Positions 41,198 through 49,023 of a DNA stretch of 55,600 nt are shown here, piece after piece; position 1 is the stretch's first letter; each line of letters opens with the position of its first letter. The translations under genes were made by a program, and so were the position numbers. The stretch covers positions 1-55,600 of the forward strand of contig CAYLHX010000006.1 in NCBI GenBank assembly GCA_964383675.1. The letters are read 5' to 3'. The notes under the pieces are model-generated. The model was given only the letters and a program-made list of their open reading frames with translations. It was not told where the DNA came from and made no database searches. The DNA is from CAYLHX01 sp964383675 (GTDB lineage: Bacteria; Patescibacteriota; Gracilibacteria; UBA1369; LOWO2-01-FULL-3).

Positions 41198-41746
41198 TTA
41201 TTTTTTTAGACTTAACATGAGTCCTGTTCCAATGCTAAGCAACTCCGTATGCCAGTTTTTGTCTTTTTGTACTAATTTTAAGTAGCCCTCAAGTTCGTCG
41301 GCGTGAGAGATGGCGTTATCAGTGATGATCGTTCCGCCCTTTTTTATGCGAGTTTTCAGGGCGTTGAAATAATCCTGATGTTCGCATTTTGTGGCGTCGA
41401 AGAAGGCTAAATCAAAAAAGCGGGGAGTTTTTGGAATGGCTTCCGGGGCGTGGCCCAGAATTTGGGTGATATTCTTGAGTCCGGATTTACTGATGTTTTG
41501 AGTAGCCAAAGGGAAGCGGTTTTTTTTGTTGGATTCGATAGTCCAAAGGTGACCTCCGGTGTTATTTAATGCTTCACCAAGCCAAATGGCCGAGTAGCCA
41601 TTTGAGGTTCCGATCTCCAAAACTTTCTTAAATCCGCGTGTCTTGATCAATATATTTAAAAACTGCCCGGTTTCCGGTGGAATGTTCCAGTACTTTTCTC
41701 TGGTTTGTTCCAGTTTACGTAAGATGGTTTTGATGTTTGAATTCAA
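41198..41746 (-). CDS. O-methyltransferase family protein
   Basis: A 182-residue SAM-dependent methyltransferase resembling family 3 O-methyltransferases (catechol O-methyltransferase-like). PETGQFLNILI precedes motif I VLEIGTSNGYSAIWLGEAL; GGHLWTIESNKK binds the SAM ribose; FDLAFFDATKCEHQDYFNAL and GGTIITDNAI are the metal/substrate segments. Length is slightly below the usual 210-220 because the N-terminal helices are short. The start is TTG 41746; no ATG is available before motif I, and an extended -10 (TGATATACT) lies 22 nt upstream. The substrate is not apparent. Confidence 0.87.
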   Translation of the reverse strand: MNSNIKTILRKLEQTREKYWNIPPETGQFLNILIKTRGFKKVLEIGTSNGYSAIWLGEALNNTGGHLWTIESNKKNRFPLATQNISKSGLKNITQILGHAPEAIPKTPRFFDLAFFDATKCEHQDYFNALKTRIKKGGTIITDNAISHADELEGYLKLVQKDKNWHTELLSIGTGLMLSLKK

Positions 41747-41768
41747 AAGTTCGGATTAAAGTGAATCC

Positions 41769-41777
41769 AGTATATCA
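41769..41777 (-). promoter_or_regulatory. extended -10 promoter of the O-methyltransferase gene
   Basis: Minus strand TGATATACT (41777-41769), an extended -10 (TGnTATACT) without a clear -35. Confidence 0.45.
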
Positions 41778-41796
41778 AAATTGGCGGGTTTTGCGA

Positions 41797-43056
41797 TTAA
41801 AGTAGAAGCTTGGCAAGTCCCAGAAAGACCATGAAGCCGAATACATCCGTGGCCGTAGTAATGAATATCGTAGCAGAGGTGGCGGGATCTTTTCCTAAAC
41901 GTTCCATAATTAACGGAATAAGGGTTCCAAAGAAGCCTGCGATGATGAGGTTTACTACCATGGCCAGACCAATTACCGCTCCCAAAATAGCGTCACCATT
42001 CCAGGTTAGCGCGATTACCGCGGCGATGAAACCGGTAATGACGCCATTTATTGTTCCGGCAATCATTTCATTTACAATAACCTTTTTTCCATGATCCAGG
42101 TCGATTTCTTTTAAGGCCAATCCTCTTACTGTTACCGCGAGAGTTTGTGTTCCGGCGTTGCCGCCCATGCCGGCAACTATAGGTAAGTAAACAGCCAATA
42201 ATACGTATTTTGAGATTGTTTCTTCAAAAAGGCCGACTACGCTGGCTGCCAAAAATGCGGTGAAAAGATTTATAATAAGCCATTTATAGCGGTAGTGTAC
42301 TTTTTTGAAGCCACTATCCAAAACATCTTCCTCTTCCTGAATACCGGCAAATTCCCTTAAAGTTTTGGCCGCTTGATTTTCCACAAGCTTTAGAATGTCT
42401 TCGGCGTAAATTACCCCTAAGATGCTTTGATTGTCGTTTAGAATAACTATTTTGCCGTGCCGATGGTGTTTAAAAGTTTTTACGATATCATCTTTATGTT
42501 GGTGGTACTTGAGAGTGGGGATCTTTTTTGTGTATTTTTTAACTTTTTCGTTTTTTCTTGCTGCCAAAAGGCTGTTTATTCTTAACTCTCCCAGTAGCAG
42601 TCCATCTTTTACCACGAGAATTATTGGAGTTTTCCCGTTTTTCCTTTCGTATTTTGAGATAAGAGCAACAACCTCTTTCACGGAAGTGTCCTCTTCAATT
42701 TCCAGATAGTGAAGACTAATTAAGCTGCCGGCCGTTTTTGGGTCGAATTGAAGAAGATACTCTATCTTCTCGCGGATTTGTTTACCTACCGTTTCTAATA
42801 TTTTTGTTCTACGGGAGGCTTTTAAAGGTCTTAATAATGCGGTTGCATGTTCGGGGTCGAGATAGTCGATGATTCCCACCAATTCGGAATTGGTTAACTG
42901 GCCCACAATATCGTAACGTAGTTGCCTTGATAGGCGCATCAAAATGAAACCTTGTTTGTTAAGCGGCAATTCACGAAAATTTTGCATGCGGGTTTTTTTG
43001 AAACGCAGTTTCTGGGAGATGAAGTGTTCTGTTTTGCTTAGACTTAAGTGGCTCAT
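41797..43056 (-). CDS. mgtE: magnesium transporter MgtE
   Basis: MgtE is a Mg2+ channel gated by cytoplasmic Mg2+. The 419 residues contain the N-terminal helical domain (LRPLKASRRTKILETVG), a CBS pair (about 130-250; LISLHYLEIEEDTSVKEVV, RHGKIVILNDNQSILGVIYAEDIL), the connecting helix, and five membrane helices with the pore motif VAGMGGNAGTQTLAVTVRGLAL. Length is a little below the usual 450. It starts 9 nt after the CPA2 antiporter gene, so both ion transporters appear to be co-transcribed. Confidence 0.95.
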   Translation of the reverse strand: MSHLSLSKTEHFISQKLRFKKTRMQNFRELPLNKQGFILMRLSRQLRYDIVGQLTNSELVGIIDYLDPEHATALLRPLKASRRTKILETVGKQIREKIEYLLQFDPKTAGSLISLHYLEIEEDTSVKEVVALISKYERKNGKTPIILVVKDGLLLGELRINSLLAARKNEKVKKYTKKIPTLKYHQHKDDIVKTFKHHRHGKIVILNDNQSILGVIYAEDILKLVENQAAKTLREFAGIQEEEDVLDSGFKKVHYRYKWLIINLFTAFLAASVVGLFEETISKYVLLAVYLPIVAGMGGNAGTQTLAVTVRGLALKEIDLDHGKKVIVNEMIAGTINGVITGFIAAVIALTWNGDAILGAVIGLAMVVNLIIAGFFGTLIPLIMERLGKDPATSATIFITTATDVFGFMVFLGLAKLLL

Positions 43057-43065
43057 AATGTGGGC

Positions 43066-44745
43066 TTAGGCTGTCTGCAGTTGTTCTAAATGTTTTATTT
43101 TTTGTAGGCTGAATTTGGAACTATTGAGCCCGATGTGTTCTATAAGGGTTGAAAGATGGTGTCCGCCCAGATTGTGGGGCATGATGACATAGGTGGCACC
43201 TTTCTTGTAACATTCCAAAGCCTCTTCGACCCTTTCGGAAACTACTATAATTATGCAATTTTTGTTGATTTCTTGAATGGCTTCTATTACGTGAAAGTTG
43301 ATGTCCGGATTCTTTATAGCGGAAACGACCAGTTTTACTTTTTTAAAGTCAATTTCTTCAAAAAGGTTCTCATCTTCAACATCGCTATATAGGCAGGGGA
43401 TTTTTGTTTCAATGAGTGTGTCTATGATTTCGGGATTGTAGTCTACGACCAGAAAATGTTTATGCAATTTTTTTAAAGTGGTGCTGAGGTTTATGCCAAT
43501 TCTATTGTACCCAAGCAACACTGCGTCATAGCGTCTTTTGTTGTAAGATTTGTTTTCATCGACTTTTTTCCCACTGCGTTCAAAGACGGTAAGATATTTA
43601 GCCAGTTTTTTGTATAGTTTTTTTCCGTGGATGATGAAGTAGGTGGATCCACCGATGGTTATTAGACCGGTGATTGTAACAAATGAGAGAATGTCGCTTC
43701 CGATATGTCCCATTTTAATCCCAAGAGCGATTAGAATGATTGAAAATTCACTGATTTGGGCCACAGTTAGACCGGCAAGGAAGCTGGTTTTTTTGGTGTA
43801 GCGAGAAGCGCCCATAAGAATCATTACAATGATGGGGTTTCCTATAAGAATAAAGGCGGAAAAAATTAGTGTTGGGACTATGTACGATTGAAAGTTGTCA
43901 AACTGCATCTGAGTTCCCAAGAAAACGAAAAACATAAGTAGGAAAAAGTCTCTCAGGGGCCGTATTCTGGCAAAAATTTCATGTCGGTATGGAGATAAGG
44001 ATAGTGTAACTCCGGCTAAAAGAGCGCCTATTTCTATCGTTAAACCTATGGCGTGGAATGCTGAAGCCAGACCGAAACACCAGGCTATGCAGAAAAGCAT
44101 TAGGAGTTCCGGACTATCCGCCATTCTTTGCAGTATTTTTGAAATCAGATATTTTCCTATCAGTAGTACAACCGCGATTGACCCCAAGGTTTTAACTATT
44201 GATTCGATTATGATGGTAGAGAAGCTGGCTTCGGTTGTGGCCGACGACACAAGGAGCAGGATCACCATGGCGACGATGTCTTGAACGATCAAGAAACCCA
44301 TGGAGATTTTTCCGTATAGAGTGTTGAGATCCTTTTTATCGGAAAGCAATTTCATTATTACGATAGTACTACTGAAGGTCATTGCAATTGCGATGTATAG
44401 GGACTCTACAACATTGAAGTTCAAGAAAGAGGCGATGAGGAAGCCGATGCCGCAGGTGAAAATGATCTGGCCGATGCCCGTTAAGACTGAAATTTTGCCC
44501 ACGGATTTTACGACCTTGGGGTTTAGTCCCATTCCCACCATGAATAAAAGAAAAGCTATGCCCAGCTGAGAGAAGGTGCCTATGGCCTCGTGGGCTGTTA
44601 CTACGTTTAAAGCGGAAGGACTAAGCAGGAGTCCGGCAATTATGTAGGCGATTATAAGCGGTTGTTTCAGTATTTTTGCCAGACCAGCAATCACAACCGT
44701 TACAATGACGATTATACTTAATTCGAGAAAAATGTGATCGGTCAT
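43066..44745 (-). CDS. CPA2-family cation/proton antiporter with TrkA-N domain
   Basis: A Kef/CPA2-type monovalent cation/H+ antiporter. About 11-13 membrane helices occupy residues 5-385, with FSSTIVIMKLLSD and IGALLAGVTLS as typical segments. A cytoplasmic NAD-binding TrkA-N/RCK domain follows from about residue 405 (YDAVLLGYNRIGINL), with DYNPEIIDTL as the second nucleotide contact. ATG 44745 (559 residues) is chosen because the longer frame begins at the TTG of the -35 box. It heads the antiporter-mgtE transcript. Confidence 0.92.
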   Translation of the reverse strand: MTDHIFLELSIIVIVTVVIAGLAKILKQPLIIAYIIAGLLLSPSALNVVTAHEAIGTFSQLGIAFLLFMVGMGLNPKVVKSVGKISVLTGIGQIIFTCGIGFLIASFLNFNVVESLYIAIAMTFSSTIVIMKLLSDKKDLNTLYGKISMGFLIVQDIVAMVILLLVSSATTEASFSTIIIESIVKTLGSIAVVLLIGKYLISKILQRMADSPELLMLFCIAWCFGLASAFHAIGLTIEIGALLAGVTLSLSPYRHEIFARIRPLRDFFLLMFFVFLGTQMQFDNFQSYIVPTLIFSAFILIGNPIIVMILMGASRYTKKTSFLAGLTVAQISEFSIILIALGIKMGHIGSDILSFVTITGLITIGGSTYFIIHGKKLYKKLAKYLTVFERSGKKVDENKSYNKRRYDAVLLGYNRIGINLSTTLKKLHKHFLVVDYNPEIIDTLIETKIPCLYSDVEDENLFEEIDFKKVKLVVSAIKNPDINFHVIEAIQEINKNCIIIVVSERVEEALECYKKGATYVIMPHNLGGHHLSTLIEHIGLNSSKFSLQKIKHLEQLQTA

Positions 44746-44776
44746 CGGTTTTATTTTTGTTTTAGTCTTTCCGTAT

Positions 44777-44805
44777 ATTTTACGACAAAAAAGCCAATTT
44801 GTCAA
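44777..44805 (-). promoter_or_regulatory. promoter of the CPA2-mgtE transcript
   Basis: Minus strand: TTGACA (44805-44800), 17-nt spacer, TAAAAT (44782-44777); leader about 25 nt. Confidence 0.7.
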
Positions 44806-44833
44806 GAAGGCGTGTGTGAGAATTTGCTTTTTT

Positions 44834-47578
44834 CTAGTCCTCTTCTTTCTTATTTAAAACTTCGTTGAAATCCAATTCGACGAGGCCTGGATTTTTGTCC
44901 TCTTCCTCGATTTTGATTTCTACAGCAGATTGACTGCTATAGCCCAATTCATCAATAACTTTTGCCACCAGAAGGTGTTTTGAGCCGTCTTTCAAGAATT
45001 GAGAAATAATGATTTTTCCGGTGTAGGGTGCGGTTGAGGTGAAATATTTCTTTTCATCGTCCAGGTAGAACTCAACCATTTTGACTCCATAAGTGGCGTT
45101 TACGTCAACTTCGATTTGGACATTTCCTGGTTGCAGCTTGGATTGAGAAACCGGGTTTAAGATGGTGATACTTGGTTTGTTTTGTGATGTCTCGGCCGTG
45201 TGTACATCGTCATATTCCGTTGGCGGCATACCAACGATGACGCCGTTTTCTTCACTGCTTTTGCCCGAATAGAACTGTTTGATTTCTTCGTACCAGTTAA
45301 ACATGTCGGCAACCGGTTCGTGATTTTGGTAAGTTACTGTTTTTTTTGCCTCTTCGGGAGTGTATTCCGTGGCCAGTTTGCCGGATACGCTATCGATTTC
45401 AGCTGTAAAGAAAAGGTTTTCTTCAACATCAGGTACTGAAAAGCTTGGGAAAATTTCGCTGATTATCATTGAGGCCGGTGTGTTTGGTCCGGGAAGTTTT
45501 CCGGAGGCTTTGGAGACTTTAACATGCTGAATTCCTTCAGGCTCGGGGAAGGGTTCGGCCGGCATTTCCTGTAGGGCCGCGGTCATAACTTTATTGTAGA
45601 TTGGCGAGGCGGCATCGTAACCGTTGGCATTGTAAGCCAGGCCGCTACCGTCGGTATTGCCCACCCACACACCGGTCACTACGGTTGGCGTGTATCCAAT
45701 AGTCCAAGCGTCACTGGGGCGAACTTCGCTGCTGCCGGAGGTCTTTTTGTTTTCTTTGGTACTGGTACCGGTCTTGGCGGCTACGATTTTTCCGCTTACG
45801 AATAGTCTTGGGCCTACGGCGTATTCTTGTCCGGAAAGGATATCATTTATTAGAAAGGCCACTTGGGGATCCAGTACTTCTTCAAATTCTTTCTGTTGCC
45901 ACTCTTCCAGAATGTCACCATTGGAGTTTTCCACCTTTAGGATTCCGGTAAGTTCCGGCTTTTTACCATTGGTGGCAAAAGTTCCATAGGCGGTTACCAT
46001 TTCAATCAAAGGAACTTCACCGGCACCGAGTGCAAGTGGATAGCCGTAGCTGTGGCTTTTGTCGAGAGTTGTAATTCCCATTTTTTCCGACAAGTCGATA
46101 ATTTTATCCTGCTCACCGGCCAGATAGTAGGCTTTGATGGCGGGAATATTGCGAGATTGCCCAAGAGCGACACGCATAGAGATTTGCCCCTGCCATTTTC
46201 CATCGTAGTTTTGCGGGCGGTCGTTGCCCAGTTTGGTTGGGACGTCATAGATTACGTTACCCGGAGCATAACCATTGTAGAAGGCTTGCGCGTAGACGAT
46301 TGGTTTGAAAGAGGAACCGGGTTGACGCGGTCTTAGTGCGACATTCACATTACCGTCGATTTCTTCATCAAAATAATCCACCGAACCGACCATGGCCAGA
46401 ATTTCTCCGGTCTTGGCATTGATGCTCATGATGGCCATATTATTGGCATTGAAACGGGTAAGATTGCTTTCTTTATACTCTTCAGCGGCCAGCTCCGCCG
46501 CTTCCTGGATTTTCGGATCGATGGAGGTGGTTACTTTTAGCCCCCCCTGTTCCACAATCTCTTTTCCATATTTCTCTTCCAGAATTTGTTTAATGTAAAG
46601 TACGAAGTGTGGATGTGTAATGGCCTCTCGGTATTCGTTGAACTCAATGTTTTGCAATTCATTAAGGGCAAATTGTCTTTCATCCTGAGTGATATTGCCG
46701 AGTTCATACATTCTTTTTAAGACCAGATCAGTACGTCCCTGAATGTAGATTGTAGTACCGTTACCGAGATCTACATGTTGACCGATAAGTCCGCGAACGT
46801 ATTCGTCCTGCTCCAAGTCGGCTTCACTTTCGATATCACGGTAGTAAAGCTCATCTTCGGTAAATTTCTTTAGGAGGTGTGAATATTTATTGTCACCGTA
46901 AGGGTTGTAGCGACTTGGTGCTTGAGGTAAAGAGGCGAGAATGGAACTTTGGGCCAGATCAAGGTTTTTACAGGTGGTTGCGAAGTATATCTCTGCGGCT
47001 TTTTCACAGCCGTAGGCGTTATTGCCATAAGGGATGCGGTTCAGATAAAGGGCTATGATCTCTTCCTTTTCGTAAGCTCTTTCCAAGCGTATTGAAAGGA
47101 TGATCTCTTTGGCTTTGCGAATGTAGCTACGTTCGGAAGATAGAAAGGTGTTTTTTACATATTGCTGCGTGATGGTTGAACCTCCACGGGGTGAACCAAT
47201 GCCGAAAACTTCATACATACCGGCTTTGGCGATAGCAAAAATATCAAAACCGCCATGTTCCCAGAAGGAGTCGTCTTCAATGGCGATGGTGGCGTCGAGT
47301 AGTTTTGGTGAAATTTCAGAATAGCTTATAGCTTCACGATTTTCCTCGCCGTGGATGGTATAGAGCAGGTTGCCTTCACGATCGAAGATCTCTGTAGACT
47401 GAGCGGCTGTGATGTTCTCCAAATCTGTAACATCGGGTAGGCCGATAGAGAGTACGGCGACAGCGCCGGCCACCATAATCACTCCGAGCAAAGACAGCCC
47501 AATAAAGACTGTTAAAGCCCAGAAGGCCAGCTTCTTATACCAACTAACATCTTTATGTGGTAAAAACCTTTTCAGCAT
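44834..47578 (-). CDS. class A penicillin-binding protein (PBP1A-type)
   Basis: A bifunctional peptidoglycan synthase of 914 residues. After an N-terminal membrane anchor (about 15-38) comes the GT51 glycosyltransferase with AIEDDSFWEHGGFD (catalytic Glu near residue 100) and RGGSTITQQYVKN. The transpeptidase domain has SSFKP (serine nucleophile near 422), SRNIPA and KTGTS (about 601). A C-terminal tail carries a linker and an Ig-like domain (about 800-885; SITILNPVSQSKLQPGNVQIEV...). It is preceded by TTTACC-17-TAAAAT only 9 nt before the ATG, so the leader is minimal. Confidence 0.95.
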   Translation of the reverse strand: MLKRFLPHKDVSWYKKLAFWALTVFIGLSLLGVIMVAGAVAVLSIGLPDVTDLENITAAQSTEIFDREGNLLYTIHGEENREAISYSEISPKLLDATIAIEDDSFWEHGGFDIFAIAKAGMYEVFGIGSPRGGSTITQQYVKNTFLSSERSYIRKAKEIILSIRLERAYEKEEIIALYLNRIPYGNNAYGCEKAAEIYFATTCKNLDLAQSSILASLPQAPSRYNPYGDNKYSHLLKKFTEDELYYRDIESEADLEQDEYVRGLIGQHVDLGNGTTIYIQGRTDLVLKRMYELGNITQDERQFALNELQNIEFNEYREAITHPHFVLYIKQILEEKYGKEIVEQGGLKVTTSIDPKIQEAAELAAEEYKESNLTRFNANNMAIMSINAKTGEILAMVGSVDYFDEEIDGNVNVALRPRQPGSSFKPIVYAQAFYNGYAPGNVIYDVPTKLGNDRPQNYDGKWQGQISMRVALGQSRNIPAIKAYYLAGEQDKIIDLSEKMGITTLDKSHSYGYPLALGAGEVPLIEMVTAYGTFATNGKKPELTGILKVENSNGDILEEWQQKEFEEVLDPQVAFLINDILSGQEYAVGPRLFVSGKIVAAKTGTSTKENKKTSGSSEVRPSDAWTIGYTPTVVTGVWVGNTDGSGLAYNANGYDAASPIYNKVMTAALQEMPAEPFPEPEGIQHVKVSKASGKLPGPNTPASMIISEIFPSFSVPDVEENLFFTAEIDSVSGKLATEYTPEEAKKTVTYQNHEPVADMFNWYEEIKQFYSGKSSEENGVIVGMPPTEYDDVHTAETSQNKPSITILNPVSQSKLQPGNVQIEVDVNATYGVKMVEFYLDDEKKYFTSTAPYTGKIIISQFLKDGSKHLLVAKVIDELGYSSQSAVEIKIEEEDKNPGLVELDFNEVLNKKEED

Positions 47579-47587
47579 GCTTGGGGA

Positions 47588-47616
47588 ATTTTACTCGAAA
47601 TAGGATTTTTGGTAAA
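47588..47616 (-). promoter_or_regulatory. possible promoter of the PBP gene
   Basis: Minus strand: TTTACC (47616-47611), 17-nt spacer, TAAAAT (47593-47588), 9 nt before the ATG. Confidence 0.45.
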
Positions 47617-47622
47617 GAGGAG

Positions 47623-48942
47623 CTAGTTTTGCGCAGGGGCTTCACTGATTTTCTTTGCGTATAGAGCCAAAGTGCACTGTTGGCTGAAGTTTTCCAAAAA
47701 ATCGGTTTCTATAAGACGAAAACGTTCGGGATCCTGAGAATAAAGGCTGATTGTTCCAATTAATTTGTTTTCAAAGACTAGCGGAACCAGGATTAAGGTT
47801 TTAAATTCGTGCATTTTAACCAGATTGAGGCTTTTGTGTTTCGCAGAGCTGTCGATTGAGTTAATGATGATTGGACGACGGTTTTTAAAAGCACTCTCCG
47901 CCAGACTGTTGCTGATAGGGATTTGACTTTTAGCCAGCCATTTATCATTTACGCCGAAGTGGGCCAACATTTTTAGGTTTTTTCTTTGGCTATCTACTAG
48001 CCTTAATATCGCCCCATCGGCCTTAGTCAGCATGCAGATGGCGCTGAGAATCAATTTTCCCAGTGATTCAAGGGAGTTTTTGCCGGTGGCGTGAGTGGTA
48101 ATGTCATAGATGTAGTCGGCTTGGCGTTTTTGTAAGCCAAGTTCTTTGTAGGCATCTTGAATTGTTTCAAAGCGTTTTTGCAGTTCGGTGTTGAATTTTT
48201 TCCGTTCTGTGATGTCGCGATAGATAACAAGGTAACCGATGAATTGTTTGTTTTCATCAGTAACTTTGGTGATTGAGAGGGAAACATCTATTAATTCTTT
48301 GTTCTTGGCCAGCCTCTTGGTCTCAAAATTTTTGATGTAGGCGTTTTTTTTCACGTTTTCGTTTATTTTTTGATTGGTCTCCTTTTCGGATTCGGGAATC
48401 AGGAGTGAAATGTTTTTGTTTAGAACTTCTTTTTCCTTGTGGCCGAAAATTTTGGTTGCACCGGTATTCCAGAGTTTGATTTTGCGATTTTTGTCCAATA
48501 CTACAATGGCCTCCGTGGAATTCTTGATTATCTGACTGGCGATTTTTTCTTGTCGCGCCAGTTTTTTAAGTTTGCTTAGATTGGTGAAAATTCCGATAGT
48601 ACCGCCGGTTTTTGTAGGGGCGCCGCTAATTAGTAAGGGGATTTTTTTACCCTTTTTAGTAACTAAATTAGCTTCATATTGTGAGGACTTACCCTGATTT
48701 CGTAATCGATGATGCTTCTCTATGATCCGTTTTCCCTCCTCGTCGAAGAAGAATATGCAATCTTTATTTACGGCTTCCTCGAGGGTATAGCCGGAGAGTT
48801 TTTGAAAGACGGGGTTTACGTAAAGTGTGCGGTGTTGACGATCACCAACCCACAGACATTCATTCATGTTTTGAGCAATGTTGGCAGACCGGACGATTTG
48901 CTCCAACATTTCCGGTTCCAGATAAGCAATTTGGTTTGTCAT
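47623..48942 (-). CDS. PAS-PAS-GAF sensor protein without output domain
   Basis: A soluble 439-residue sensor. Two PAS domains are visible: about 20-130 (ANIAQNMNECLWVGDRQHRTLYVNPVFQKLSGYTLEEAVNK) and about 140-260 (KNSTEAIVVLDKNRKIKLWNTGATKIFGHKEKEVLNK, then GYLVIYRDITERKK). A short coiled linker leads to a GAF domain (about 300-435; LGKLILSAICMLTKADGAILRLVD). No histidine kinase, GGDEF or other effector domain follows, so it must signal through a partner. The start is taken at ATG 48942; the longer frame extends through the divergent promoter region. It is divergent from the 819-residue methyltransferase-like gene. Confidence 0.88.
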   Translation of the reverse strand: MTNQIAYLEPEMLEQIVRSANIAQNMNECLWVGDRQHRTLYVNPVFQKLSGYTLEEAVNKDCIFFFDEEGKRIIEKHHRLRNQGKSSQYEANLVTKKGKKIPLLISGAPTKTGGTIGIFTNLSKLKKLARQEKIASQIIKNSTEAIVVLDKNRKIKLWNTGATKIFGHKEKEVLNKNISLLIPESEKETNQKINENVKKNAYIKNFETKRLAKNKELIDVSLSITKVTDENKQFIGYLVIYRDITERKKFNTELQKRFETIQDAYKELGLQKRQADYIYDITTHATGKNSLESLGKLILSAICMLTKADGAILRLVDSQRKNLKMLAHFGVNDKWLAKSQIPISNSLAESAFKNRRPIIINSIDSSAKHKSLNLVKMHEFKTLILVPLVFENKLIGTISLYSQDPERFRLIETDFLENFSQQCTLALYAKKISEAPAQN

Positions 48943-48958
48943 TAATAGAAAAGCTATA

Positions 48959-48987
48959 TTGACTTTATTCGCACCCTTGTTTATTAT
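48959..48987 (+). promoter_or_regulatory. promoter of the 819-residue gene
   Basis: TTGACT (48959-48964), 17-nt spacer, TATTAT (48982-48987); leader about 30 nt. A minus-strand TTGACA (49013-49008) for the PAS-GAF gene overlaps this region. Confidence 0.65.
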
Positions 48988-49023
48988 TTTCCCCCAATAT
49001 TTATTTATGTCAAGCCAAAAGAG

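Noticed and set aside
44746..44805. Longer CPA2 antiporter frame from TTG 44805
   Set aside because: The TTG is again part of the -35 box TTGACA; ATG 44745 gives a normal N-terminus.
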